From: Cyclobacteriaceae bacterium
Lineage (GTDB): Bacteria; Bacteroidota; Bacteroidia; Cytophagales; Cyclobacteriaceae
Length of the DNA stretch: 64,000 nucleotides
Assembly (NCBI GenBank): GCA_016787565.1
Contig: JAEUUG010000015.1
Coordinates: 186,001 to 250,000 of the forward strand
Reading direction: 5' to 3'
The notes under the pieces were generated by a model. The model was not told the DNA's origin. It did no database searches and saw nothing but the letters and a program-made list of their open reading frames with translations. Every line of letters starts with the position of its first letter. The stretch's first letter is position 1. The translations under genes and the position numbers were made by a program. This document shows, piece by piece, positions 39,786 to 48,154 of this stretch.

Positions 39786-41339
39786 ATGTCAAAACGATTA
39801 CTGCTGGCTTTATGCATTCCACTGTTACTAACAGGCCTCACAGCCCATGCCCAAAAGCGTGTGAAAATCCAGAATGCTGACAAATTGAAAGGTGGCTCAG
39901 CCAATGGTGAACGTTTTGAACGCCTCCTGGGCAATGTGGTACTCACCCAAAATAAAACCACCATTTACTGCGACTCCGCCTACTTCTATAAGAGTAAAAA
40001 TACCGTTGAAGCATTCGGGCGTGTACGCATCACGGAAGGCGACTCGGTAACCATTACCGCCCGCAGACTGGATTATGATGGAAATGAAAAGAAGGCAAAA
40101 CTCCGCAACAATGTGGTGTTCACGAAACTGGCCATGGCAACACTTTATACCGATCATTTGGACTATGAGCGGCCGGCCAATAAAGCATACTACTATAACG
40201 GTGGCAGGCTGGTCGATAGCATTAATGTTCTGACCAGCCAACGTGGGTACTACAATGTGAACTCAAACCTTGCATCTTTCAAAAAAAATGTAGTGGTTGT
40301 CAATCCCGACTACACTATGATGTCGGATAGTTTGCAGTACAATTCCCGCACAAAAATAATTCTGTTTGTAGCCAAAACCACTGTTGTCAATAAAGACAGT
40401 AGCACGTTTGTATACGAGGGCGGACAATACGATACAAAAACAAAGCGGTCGGACTTACAGCAAGGTGCAGGTGAGTCTCCCGATTATGCCATCCAGGGAC
40501 TTCAATATGATCTGGATGCTGTGCGTAGCATCTACAAAATCCGTGGCAATGTGGTGATGTCTTCAAAGAAAGAGAATCTGATCATCCACGGGCAGGCATC
40601 TGATTATTATAAGCTACGGGGTATTACAAAAATTTATAACAATGCCTTTATAGCTAAAGTGACCGATGATCAGGATACCCTGTACATGACTGCTGATACC
40701 TTGGTATCAATCGAAAGTAACGATCCGGCAAAAAAACGAATTCTTGCCTATCACAACGTCAAGATTTTTAAGAAGAATCTTCAGGGAAAAGCCGATTCAC
40801 TCGAATACCGTGCCTCCGATTCAACCCTTTTCTTCTATACCAACCCTGTACTCTGGACAGAAGGAAATCAAATGACAGCTGATTCGATCCGGATGCTGAT
40901 CAAAAGAAACACCATCGACAAGATAGTAATGGTTGGTAATTCGTTCGTGATTTCGCGCGATACACTCCTTAACTTCAACCAAATCAAAGGAAGGCGCATG
41001 ACGGCTGAGTTTAATGGCAAACAGATCAATCGGGTTTTTGTGGAAGGAAATGGTGAGAGCATCTACTTTGCACTCGATGACAAGACCTTAGCATTAATCG
41101 GGATGAACAAAATAATTTGTAGCAATATCATTATCCGGTTTAAAGAAGGCAGGGTAAATAACCTCACATTTTTAGTTAAACCAGAGGCTAACTTTGTTCC
41201 TCCCCATGAATTCATAACAGAAGAAAAGACACTCAAAGGGTTTTTATGGAAGGAGGACGAAAAGCCATCCAAAACTGATGTAGTGAAGAAACCTGATCAG
41301 GAACAACCTCTTCCTCAGTCCGCCCGGAAACGATTGTGA
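39786..41339 (+). CDS. OstA/LptA-like LPS transport protein
   Basis: The product is 517 residues from the ATG at 39786; a TTG one codon earlier is also open. A signal peptide (LLLALCIPLLLTGLTAHAQ) is followed by repeated short beta strands of the OstA fold: FERLLGNVVLTQNKTTIYCDSAYFY, NTVEAFGRVRITEGDSVTITARRLDYDG and KKAKLRNNVVFTKLAMATLYTDHLDYE are successive repeats. The fold is a beta jelly roll that lines the periplasmic LPS path. The length suggests several OstA units, or a distal LptD-like N-domain. It would help move LPS to the outer membrane. A Lys/Gln/Pro-rich tail of about 25 residues closes the protein. Confidence 0.85.
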   Translation: MSKRLLLALCIPLLLTGLTAHAQKRVKIQNADKLKGGSANGERFERLLGNVVLTQNKTTIYCDSAYFYKSKNTVEAFGRVRITEGDSVTITARRLDYDGNEKKAKLRNNVVFTKLAMATLYTDHLDYERPANKAYYYNGGRLVDSINVLTSQRGYYNVNSNLASFKKNVVVVNPDYTMMSDSLQYNSRTKIILFVAKTTVVNKDSSTFVYEGGQYDTKTKRSDLQQGAGESPDYAIQGLQYDLDAVRSIYKIRGNVVMSSKKENLIIHGQASDYYKLRGITKIYNNAFIAKVTDDQDTLYMTADTLVSIESNDPAKKRILAYHNVKIFKKNLQGKADSLEYRASDSTLFFYTNPVLWTEGNQMTADSIRMLIKRNTIDKIVMVGNSFVISRDTLLNFNQIKGRRMTAEFNGKQINRVFVEGNGESIYFALDDKTLALIGMNKIICSNIIIRFKEGRVNNLTFLVKPEANFVPPHEFITEEKTLKGFLWKEDEKPSKTDVVKKPDQEQPLPQSARKRL

Positions 41340-41431
41340 TGTTATTTTATTGTTATTGACTAAAAAAGTCTGACGAAAAACTATGACAAACGATTGAAAA
41401 GTGTAAATTTTGTAAAAATGCAGTTTTTATC

Positions 41432-42136
41432 ATGAAAAAGGTGTTGTGGTTGGCTTCCTTTACCTTGATGGGCTTTAGCCTTGCTGCACAGACTTTTGAG
41501 ATTACTGGATTGCAGGATAGCTACCGCGGACAAATCGGGGAAACCATCAAAGCACCCGTTCGCTTCAAAAACACTTCTGAAAAATCCGTAACCCTTATCA
41601 TTCGCAAGGTGAATTCTGAAATTGGGGTTACCCAAAAGAATTTTTTCTGCATTGACGGAAATTGCCTGGATCAAAAAATTGAAGATTATATCGTTAAGGT
41701 AGAGCCCGGACAAACGCTTATGTCCTTTCAGGTTGCATTGGAAGGTGGCTTGGTTTCGGGGGTCAGTACGGTTCGGTACCTCGCGTACAACAAATCCAAT
41801 CCGAACGAGGCTCATGAATTTGAAATAAACTTTGCTATTGAGGAAAAACCGGATAAACAGAGTATTTATACCTCCCGGAACATTTCTATACAGGATGTTT
41901 ACCCCAATCCTGTAACCGACTATGCCTTTGTGAATTATAAAATCCTGAATGACAAGGCAAAAGCAAAAATTGTAATCCATAACATTCTGGGTAATCCCCT
42001 CGATGAATATGAATTGCCCGTTTATGAAACCCGTGTAAAAATCACTTCCGACAAGCTAAATGCAGGGATTTACTTCTATACCCTGTATGTTGACAATGAG
42101 GGTGTGATGACCCGAAAACTCATCATCAAAAAGTAA
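41432..42136 (+). CDS. Secreted protein with type IX secretion C-terminal sorting domain
   Basis: A 234-residue protein with a signal peptide (VLWLASFTLMGFSLAAQ). The N-terminal half has an Ig-like, cysteine-bearing fold (IRKVNSEIGVTQKNFFCIDGNCL). The last 80 residues are a Por-type C-terminal domain (TIGR04183): VYPNPVTDYAFVNYKI, then IHNILGNPLDEYELP, LNAGIYFYTLYVD and RKLIIKK, the strands of the T9SS sorting barrel. The protein should be exported across the outer membrane and possibly anchored. Its own function is not apparent. It lies between ostA-like and bamD genes on the same strand, and bamD has its own promoter box. Confidence 0.87.
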   Translation: MKKVLWLASFTLMGFSLAAQTFEITGLQDSYRGQIGETIKAPVRFKNTSEKSVTLIIRKVNSEIGVTQKNFFCIDGNCLDQKIEDYIVKVEPGQTLMSFQVALEGGLVSGVSTVRYLAYNKSNPNEAHEFEINFAIEEKPDKQSIYTSRNISIQDVYPNPVTDYAFVNYKILNDKAKAKIVIHNILGNPLDEYELPVYETRVKITSDKLNAGIYFYTLYVDNEGVMTRKLIIKK

Positions 42137-42197
42137 TTCAAGTCAATCCCACCATAAATCTTAAAATACCTCGTTTTTCTGTTCTTGCGTCTTATGT

Positions 42198-42205
42198 TAT
42201 ATTTG
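42198..42205 (+). promoter_or_regulatory. Promoter of the bamD transcript
   Basis: TATATTTG (TAnnTTTG) lies seven bases before the bamD ATG. TTTT at 42174-42177 is a near -33 box with a 20-base spacer. The transcript would be almost leaderless. Confidence 0.5.
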
Positions 42206-42212
42206 CGGGCTT

Positions 42213-43025
42213 ATGCGAAATCTTCAATTCTATTTACTTCCAGCCATCGTCCTCACCATAGGGCTTTCCTGCAGCAAATTCAGGAAAATCGAGAAAAGTC
42301 AGGATTGGCGGGTTAAATATGAGGCCGGTTTAAACTATTACAACAAGAAAGATTACTACAAGGCTTCTGTCTTGTTTGAACAGATTATTCCGATTGTTCG
42401 GGGTTTACCTGAAGGTGAAAAGGTGCAATTCTATCAGGCTTATTGTCAGTATTATCAGCGCCTTTATCTGTTGGCATCCGAGCAGTTCAGAACATTTTAT
42501 GAAACTTACGGAAGGAGTTCACTGGCCGAAGAAGCCCGTTTTATGTATGCCTATTCCCTCTTCGAATCTTCGCCCAACCCTAACCTGGATCAATCGGGAA
42601 GCATTGAAGCAATGGGTGCTATGCAGGAATTCATAAACCGATATCCGAACAGCAAGTTCCGCGAAAAAGCCATCGAAACCATTTTTACCTCCCAGGAAAA
42701 ACTGGAAGTAAAAGGCTTTGCCAATGCCAACCAGTACTTTCGAATGCGGCAATACAAGGCAGCGGTAGTTGCCATGACCAATTTCAAAAATAATTTTCCG
42801 GACTCAAAATACATTGAAGAGGCCTACTACATTGTCATTGCATCGCACTACAAACTTGCCGAGCAGAGTATCTATACAAAACAACAAGAACGCTATAAGG
42901 CAGCAGTAGAGAGTTATAAAGAGTTTGTAGACAAATACCCCAATAGTCCATTTTTAAAGGAAGCTGAAAAATATTATTCCGATAGTTTAGAAGCGTTAAA
43001 TAAATTCAAGAACAATAATTCGTAA
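42213..43025 (+). CDS. bamD: Outer membrane assembly lipoprotein BamD
   Basis: A 270-residue lipoprotein: the signal peptide ends at Cys20 in IGLSCSK. TPR-like repeats follow: YEAGLNYYNKKDYYKASVLFEQI, YQAYCQYYQRLYLLASEQFRTFYETYGRSSLAEEA and the later YNKF-like YKEFVDKYPNSPFLKEAEKYY (landmarks only). The arrangement and length match BamD, an essential BAM subunit that helps insert beta-barrels. It starts a plus-strand run with the RNA polymerase omega gene 4 bases later. Its own -7 box indicates independent transcription. Confidence 0.9.
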   Translation: MRNLQFYLLPAIVLTIGLSCSKFRKIEKSQDWRVKYEAGLNYYNKKDYYKASVLFEQIIPIVRGLPEGEKVQFYQAYCQYYQRLYLLASEQFRTFYETYGRSSLAEEARFMYAYSLFESSPNPNLDQSGSIEAMGAMQEFINRYPNSKFREKAIETIFTSQEKLEVKGFANANQYFRMRQYKAAVVAMTNFKNNFPDSKYIEEAYYIVIASHYKLAEQSIYTKQQERYKAAVESYKEFVDKYPNSPFLKEAEKYYSDSLEALNKFKNNNS

Positions 43026-43029
43026 AACC

Positions 43030-43356
43030 ATGGCAGTACAATCATCCATTATCACCCGCGACATTGATAAAATTGCAGGCCCTACCGGGAACCTGTATGA
43101 ATCTGTTGTGGTGATTTCCAAGCGCGCCCGTCAGATTGCCGTTAACATTAAAGAAGAGCTGAACAACAAACTGGCTGAGTTTGCTACTACAGTAGACAAT
43201 CTCGAGGAAGTTTTCGAGAATCGCGAGCAGATTGAAATCTCGAAATTCTATGAACGCATGCCTAAACCCACTACCACGGCTACCGAAGAATTTTTGGAAG
43301 GCAAGCTAAATCACCGCTTCCGCGGAGAAGGTGAAGCTGAAGAAAAACAGGCATAA
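43030..43356 (+). CDS. rpoZ: DNA-directed RNA polymerase omega/Rpb6-like subunit
   Basis: A 108-residue acidic protein of the Bacteroidota omega branch. The motif GPTGNLYESVVVISKRARQIAVNIKEELNNKLAEF near residues 17-50 (landmark) has the conserved helix with the A-R-Q-I box shared by omega and Rpb6. The C-terminal half has a less conserved acidic and basic tail. It binds the beta-prime subunit and stabilises the polymerase. It sits 4 bases after bamD and 62 bases before coaBC, as in many Bacteroidota genomes. Confidence 0.85.
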   Translation: MAVQSSIITRDIDKIAGPTGNLYESVVVISKRARQIAVNIKEELNNKLAEFATTVDNLEEVFENREQIEISKFYERMPKPTTTATEEFLEGKLNHRFRGEGEAEEKQA

Positions 43357-43418
43357 TAGCCTGGGCGTCATCACGATGACACCGCACCGCTGCTTGTCGA
43401 CCGAAATTGAACGTTGAT

Positions 43419-44621
43419 ATGCTGAACGGAAAAAAAATAATACTGGGAGTCTGCGGAAGCATTGCCGCCTATAAAGCTGCTGTGCTTACCAGACTCCTCG
43501 TTAAAGAAGGCGCTGACGTACGTATTATCATGACCCCCTCAGCGCATGATTTTATTACTCCCCTTACCCTTGCCACACTCTCTAAAAATCCAGTACTAAC
43601 TGAATTTGTAAAAGACTCATCCGGACAATGGAATAACCATGTGGAATTAGGTCTTTGGGCCGATGCTCTTCTCATTGCTCCGACAAGTGCCAATACCTTG
43701 GCAAAAATGGCTCATGGCTATTGCGACAACCTTTTACTGGCTACTTATCTTTCCGCACGCTGTCCGGTTTTTTATGCTCCCGCCATGGATCTGGATATGC
43801 TACAACATCCGTCAATGCAAACCAATCTTCAGAGAATTCAAAGCTTTGGCAACCATTGCATCGAACCTACATTTGGTGAACTGGCAAGCGGACTAACCGG
43901 TACTGGAAGAATGGCGGAACCAGAGGAGATTGTTCAATCTCTAGAAAAACATTTTACCCACCAGCAAAAACTGATGGGAAAAAAAGCGCTCGTTACGGCA
44001 GGGCCAACCTACGAGGCAATTGATCCGGTTCGCTTCATTGGTAATCATTCCAGTGGAAAAATGGGATTTGCCATTGCAGAGGCGCTTGCTGATCAAGGCG
44101 CAGACGTTACATTGGTTGCCGGGCCCACACATGAGCATACGAAACATCCCAATATTTCCGTTAGATCTGTAACTTCTGCGGAGGAAATGTTCCAGGCCTG
44201 CACTAACGTATTTCATGATATAGATATTGCTGTGCTTTCGGCAGCCGTGGCGGACTATCGTCCACAAACTGTTTCGCATCAAAAGATCAAGAAAAAAGAT
44301 TCCGAGTTATCCATTGCACTCACGCAAACAAAAGATATCGCTGCATCTCTTGGCAAACTGAAACAAAACGGGCAGGTTATTATTGGTTTTGCACTCGAGA
44401 CAGAAGATGAGCAAGCCAACGCTATAAAAAAGCTCAAGTCAAAGAATTTTGATATGATCGTTTTGAACTCGTTAAACGATGCAGGAGCTGGGTTCCGCTC
44501 TGACACCAATAAAATTACCATTATCCATCAGGATCTGACAAGCACATCCTTCGAACTAAAGGATAAAAAAGCAGTGGCTCATGATATCGTTAACGCCATC
44601 GTCAAAAAAATACATGGCTAA
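43419..44621 (+). CDS. coaBC: Bifunctional phosphopantothenoylcysteine decarboxylase/ligase CoaBC
   Basis: The product is 400 residues from the ATG at 43419; an in-frame TTG at 43407 would add four. The CoaC flavoprotein half starts LNGKKIILGVCGSIAAYKA, has MTPSAHDFITPLT, the active-site His in WNNHVELG and Cys in HGYCDNLLLATYL, and PAMDLDM. The CoaB half begins GKKALVTAGPTYEAIDPVRFIGNHSSGKMG near residue 190, the conserved ligase start. The enzyme makes 4'-phosphopantetheine from phosphopantothenate and cysteine, on the route to coenzyme A. It overlaps the DUF4835 gene start by 8 bases, so the two are coupled. Confidence 0.94.
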   Translation: MLNGKKIILGVCGSIAAYKAAVLTRLLVKEGADVRIIMTPSAHDFITPLTLATLSKNPVLTEFVKDSSGQWNNHVELGLWADALLIAPTSANTLAKMAHGYCDNLLLATYLSARCPVFYAPAMDLDMLQHPSMQTNLQRIQSFGNHCIEPTFGELASGLTGTGRMAEPEEIVQSLEKHFTHQQKLMGKKALVTAGPTYEAIDPVRFIGNHSSGKMGFAIAEALADQGADVTLVAGPTHEHTKHPNISVRSVTSAEEMFQACTNVFHDIDIAVLSAAVADYRPQTVSHQKIKKKDSELSIALTQTKDIAASLGKLKQNGQVIIGFALETEDEQANAIKKLKSKNFDMIVLNSLNDAGAGFRSDTNKITIIHQDLTSTSFELKDKKAVAHDIVNAIVKKIHG

Positions 44622-45507
44622 ATACTTCCTGCTCATCACGCTTTCTTTTTGGTTTTGTTCCGCCAAGGCTCAGGAATTGAATTGCACCGTTAACATCAAT
44701 GCCAGTCAGGTTCAAAGTACAGATCGCGGAATTTTCAAAGACATGAAACTTTCGCTCGAGCAGTTTCTGAATACCCGCAAGTGGACAAATGACAGTTATA
44801 AGAATCATGAAAAAATAAACTGCAATATTCTCATCACCATAACAAAAAATCCGGCCATTGGTAGCTACACTGCTTCTGCGCAAATTCAATCGGCCCGACC
44901 GGTATTTAACACAAATTACTCCAGCCTCTTATTTAATTTTGCCGATCGTGATTGGGAATTTGAATTTATTGAGTCGCTCCCCATGGAATTCAATGACAAT
45001 ACGTATACGGCCAATCTGACGTCTATGCTGGCGGTATATGCCTACATCATCATTGGTCTCGACTATGATTCCTTCAGCGAGTTGGGTGGCACACCTTATT
45101 TCCAAAAAGCGCTCAACGTTGTAACCAATGCACAACAGGGCAACCGACCAGGATGGCAATCGTTGGGCAGCAACCGGAACCGGTATTGGCTGGTGGAGAA
45201 CCTGAATAATCCGCAAATGCTTGACTTACGAAAGGCCATCTATTCCTACCACAGACTAGGCATGGACACCTACGATAAGACTCCGGATAAAAGTCGGGAA
45301 ATTATTTTAGCGGGGCTAAAGGATATTAAAAAAGTTCGGGATATCAATCCCAATGCCGTATTGATTGTCAGCTTCTTTGATGCAAAAGCGAAAGAGATTA
45401 CGAATATATTTTCGCAGGGAGATATACAGGTCAGGCGACAGGTCTATGATGTGGTTACAGCCATTGACCCCTCTAATCGCATATACGACAAGATTATCAA
45501 GAATTAA
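44614..45507 (+). CDS. DUF4835 protein (PorD-like, type IX secretion-associated)
   Basis: The product is 297 residues from the ATG at 44614, which overlaps the coaBC stop and begins the signal peptide (FLLITLSFWFCSAKAQ). The mature protein starts ELNCTVNINASQVQSTDRG and continues with FKDMKLSLEQFLNTRKWTND and FNFADRDWEFEFIESLPMEFNDNTYTANLTSM, all typical of DUF4835. Some annotations call the family PorD and link it to type IX secretion, but the role is not well established. Most of the chain is predicted to be a mix of strands and helices with no membrane segment after the signal peptide. It is coupled to coaBC, a combination seen in many Bacteroidota genomes. Confidence 0.85.
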   Translation: MAKYFLLITLSFWFCSAKAQELNCTVNINASQVQSTDRGIFKDMKLSLEQFLNTRKWTNDSYKNHEKINCNILITITKNPAIGSYTASAQIQSARPVFNTNYSSLLFNFADRDWEFEFIESLPMEFNDNTYTANLTSMLAVYAYIIIGLDYDSFSELGGTPYFQKALNVVTNAQQGNRPGWQSLGSNRNRYWLVENLNNPQMLDLRKAIYSYHRLGMDTYDKTPDKSREIILAGLKDIKKVRDINPNAVLIVSFFDAKAKEITNIFSQGDIQVRRQVYDVVTAIDPSNRIYDKIIKN

Positions 45508-45537
45508 TTCTCCAAAAAATATTTCCGAGAAGGTTTC

Positions 45538-45545
45538 TATCTTTA
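45538..45545 (+). promoter_or_regulatory. Possible TAnnTTTG box upstream of the 74-residue gene
   Basis: TATCTTTA lies four bases before the ATG at 45550. One base differs from the -7 consensus, and the spacing to the ATG matches the other short-leader promoters in this window. Low confidence. Confidence 0.3.
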
Positions 45546-45549
45546 AACC

Positions 45550-45774
45550 ATGGGCACCCGACAACTCCGGATCAGTGATCCGGCTCAAATCCGAAAAAAG
45601 ATTCAGGGATTGGCAGGTAAAAAAATTAATATTGTCTGGACTGACAACACGTCTTCTGTTGGTGTGTTACTGAAGGTGAACGAAAATCAAATCACACTTC
45701 AAAATACCCGATTGAAAAGCGTTGTCTATCCGTTGAATACCATAGTAGAACTTTATATTGACACACTCGATTGA
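45550..45774 (+). CDS. Small basic-acidic protein, possibly Sm/LSm-like fold
   Basis: A 74-residue soluble protein not recognised at family level. From residue 15 the pattern KKIQGLAGKKINIVWTDNTS, then SVGVLLKVNENQITLQNTR and VVYPLNTIVELYID, resembles the five-strand Sm fold: an N-terminal helix, a first strand ending in D-N/G, a second strand with G-V-L, a strand with I-x-L-x-N, and the final I-x-E-L-Y-I strand. Other small barrels share this outline. Its stop overlaps the recN start (TGATG), so the two are translationally coupled. It has its own near-consensus -7 box. If real, it could bind RNA, but this is a by-eye structural guess. Confidence 0.6.
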   Translation: MGTRQLRISDPAQIRKKIQGLAGKKINIVWTDNTSSVGVLLKVNENQITLQNTRLKSVVYPLNTIVELYIDTLD

Positions 45775-47426
45775 TGTTAAAGCACCTGACCATAAAAAAC
45801 TATGCGCTGATCAAACAACTGGAGTTGAGTCCATCGCAACATCTGAATGTTATTACCGGTGAGACAGGTGCCGGAAAATCCATTATGCTTGGTGCGATCG
45901 GATTGTTGATGGGCAATCGTGCGGATAGTAAAGTACTGTGGGACGAAAGCGAAAAGTGTGTAACCGAAGGTGTCTTCGATATCAAAGACTATAAATTAAA
46001 ATCTGTTTTTAAAGCGGAAGATCTCGACTACGATGAGCAAACGGTTATCCGCAGGGAAATCAGTCCGGGAGGAAAATCACGAGCCTTTATTAATGATACA
46101 CCGGTAACGCTTGATGTCATGCGGAAAATCGGGAGCCTGTTGATGGACATCCATTCGCAACATGAAACACTTTTATTGGGTAACCAGCTTTTTCAGCTAC
46201 ACCTGATAGACGCTTTCGCGGAAAATCAAAAATTAGTGGATGCTTACCAATCATCATGGTCTGCTTACCTCGTGGCGAAAAAAGATTTTGAAACGTTGAA
46301 ACAGGAAGCCGAATCGCTCCGTCAGGATGCTGACTACATCACCTTTCAATTGGAAGAGTTGGAGAAAGCTAACCTGGAAGAAAATGAACAAGAATCTTTG
46401 GAGTCCGAGATGAAGATCATGGAGCACGCTGAGGAAATCAAAAGTCGGTTTAATACAGCCCTTGATTTACTGATACGATCTGAATTTGCTTCCAGAAATT
46501 CGTTGGGTGAAGCGCGAAGTCACCTGCAACACCTCTCGGCTTATTCTACTGGTTATGAAAATCTATTCCATCGGATGGAAAGCCTTGTCATCGAACTGGA
46601 TGACATCATTGCGGAAATAGAACGCGAAGAGTCAACTATTGAATTCGATCCGGAACGTGCAGAATTCATTAAGGAAAGACTCAGCACCATGTATCGGTTA
46701 TTCAAAAAGCACCGTACAAATAATCTTCATGAACTGCTTACCCTACACGCTGAACTTAAACGAAAAGCGTCCATCACATCCAATATTGATGGTGCTCTTT
46801 CACACGCTGAATCCATCTTTCGTTCCGCGCTGGAAGAAATGAAACGTTCGGCAGTTGCACTGAGTGAATCCAGAAAAAAAATATTCAATACACTGTGTAA
46901 ACAAATCACAGCCCTTTTGCGGGAGCTGGGTATTCCGGATGCAACGCTAAAAATTGAGGTTCAGCCCATTGAACCTACAGCCACTGGTGCTGATAAAATC
47001 GATATACTCTTTAGTGCCAACAAAGGTATTGCCGCCAGGCCATTGGCGCAGGTAGCTTCCGGAGGTGAGTTCTCGAGACTCATGTTCTGCATCAAATATG
47101 TGATGGCTGAAAAAACAGCAATGCCTACCCTGGTGCTGGATGAAATTGATAACGGTGTTTCAGGAGAAATTGCCATGAAGCTGGCCAAGTTGATGAAGGC
47201 GATGGCCAAGCGTCACCAACTCATTACCATTAGTCACCTGCCGCAATTGGCAGCTAAGGGTGATGTGCATTACTATGTTTACAAAGACAATTCTTCAGCA
47301 AAAACCGTCAGTACCATCAAACAACTTTCAGCCGAAGAGCGCGTGGAGGAAATTGCCAAAATGATAGGCGGTGCAACGCCCTCAAAAGTTGCACGTGAAA
47401 ATGCACAAGAGTTATTAACGCACTAA
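45774..47426 (+). CDS. recN: DNA repair protein RecN
   Basis: The product is 550 residues from the ATG at 45774, overlapping the preceding stop (TGATG). The ABC-ATPase head is split: the Walker A is ITGETGAGKSIMLGAIG near residue 28. The Walker B and signature are at the C-terminus, including VASGGEFSRLMFCIKYVMAEK and LVLDEIDNGVSGE. A long coiled-coil (about 150-340, E/K/Q-rich) separates them, as in SMC-like proteins. RecN acts early in repair of double-strand breaks. The His in TISHLPQLAAKG is the family's switch-like block. It is co-transcribed with the small gene before it and followed by a DUF2490 gene after 5 bases. Confidence 0.94.
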   Translation: MLKHLTIKNYALIKQLELSPSQHLNVITGETGAGKSIMLGAIGLLMGNRADSKVLWDESEKCVTEGVFDIKDYKLKSVFKAEDLDYDEQTVIRREISPGGKSRAFINDTPVTLDVMRKIGSLLMDIHSQHETLLLGNQLFQLHLIDAFAENQKLVDAYQSSWSAYLVAKKDFETLKQEAESLRQDADYITFQLEELEKANLEENEQESLESEMKIMEHAEEIKSRFNTALDLLIRSEFASRNSLGEARSHLQHLSAYSTGYENLFHRMESLVIELDDIIAEIEREESTIEFDPERAEFIKERLSTMYRLFKKHRTNNLHELLTLHAELKRKASITSNIDGALSHAESIFRSALEEMKRSAVALSESRKKIFNTLCKQITALLRELGIPDATLKIEVQPIEPTATGADKIDILFSANKGIAARPLAQVASGGEFSRLMFCIKYVMAEKTAMPTLVLDEIDNGVSGEIAMKLAKLMKAMAKRHQLITISHLPQLAAKGDVHYYVYKDNSSAKTVSTIKQLSAEERVEEIAKMIGGATPSKVARENAQELLTH

Positions 47427-47431
47427 TAACC

Positions 47432-48154
47432 TTGAAAAAAATAATCCTTCTTTTACTTCTTGGCAATTGCACGAAAATAACACTGGCCCAGCAGAATTCA
47501 TCCACGCAATACCTCTATTGGATTCGGTTTCAGAATCAACTCATTTTCTCGCCAAAATTGTATTGGAATAACGAAGTAGACAACCGAAGATATATTGATC
47601 CGGATGTGGAAGCTCAGTTTATATATCACTCCCGGCTCCATTATCGCTACAAAAAATGGGACTATGCTGGAGGCCTGACGCTTTCGTGGGCATATGCAGC
47701 TCACCCGGAAGATGGTTACGTTAGTCCGACTTTCGAAATTCGGCCGGTAGCGGAAGTCAGCCATGAGCAGCCTGTCGGAAAATCGCTTATCCAAAACAGA
47801 ATACGCGTTGACAATCGTTTTTTTGAATCCGATCCTGAAAAAAGTATCTGGGAGGAGTCATTTTATGTGATGCGCTTTCGGTACAGACTTCAATGGAGAA
47901 TACCATTAACTTATGCTGAAGAATCAATACCCCGCATTTCATTGCGTTTCATGCAGGAAATCATGGTTAACAACAAAGAGAATTTTTTTGATCAATACCG
48001 TTTTTATGCTTCCACTGAGTACTACCTCAATAAAATTTTTTCACTTGAATTCGGCTATCTATACATCTATCAACAACGCTTTGGGCGTGATGAATTTTTC
48101 AACCGGAATTGTTTTCGGTTTTCCGTGCTGCATCGTGTGACGGTTCATCATTAA
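47432..48154 (+). CDS. DUF2490 exported protein (beta-barrel-like)
   Basis: A 240-residue protein starting at TTG (47432), where the signal peptide (IILLLLLGNCTKITLAQQ) begins. Amphipathic strands with many aromatics follow (LYWIRFQNQLIFSPKLYWNNE, HYRYKKWDYAGGLTLSWAYA, FRYRLQWRIPL), typical of DUF2490, a Bacteroidota outer-membrane barrel-like family of unknown function. It lies 5 bases after recN and its stop codon overlaps that of the convergent YdcF-like gene by 4 bases. Confidence 0.85.
   Translation: MKKIILLLLLGNCTKITLAQQNSSTQYLYWIRFQNQLIFSPKLYWNNEVDNRRYIDPDVEAQFIYHSRLHYRYKKWDYAGGLTLSWAYAAHPEDGYVSPTFEIRPVAEVSHEQPVGKSLIQNRIRVDNRFFESDPEKSIWEESFYVMRFRYRLQWRIPLTYAEESIPRISLRFMQEIMVNNKENFFDQYRFYASTEYYLNKIFSLEFGYLYIYQQRFGRDEFFNRNCFRFSVLHRVTVHH

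Noticed and set aside
41381..41980. Minus-strand open frame of 199 residues opposite the T9SS-sorted protein
   Set aside because: The plus-strand frame has a signal peptide and a recognisable sorting domain; the antisense frame has no recognisable motifs and starts within the domain-coding stretch.
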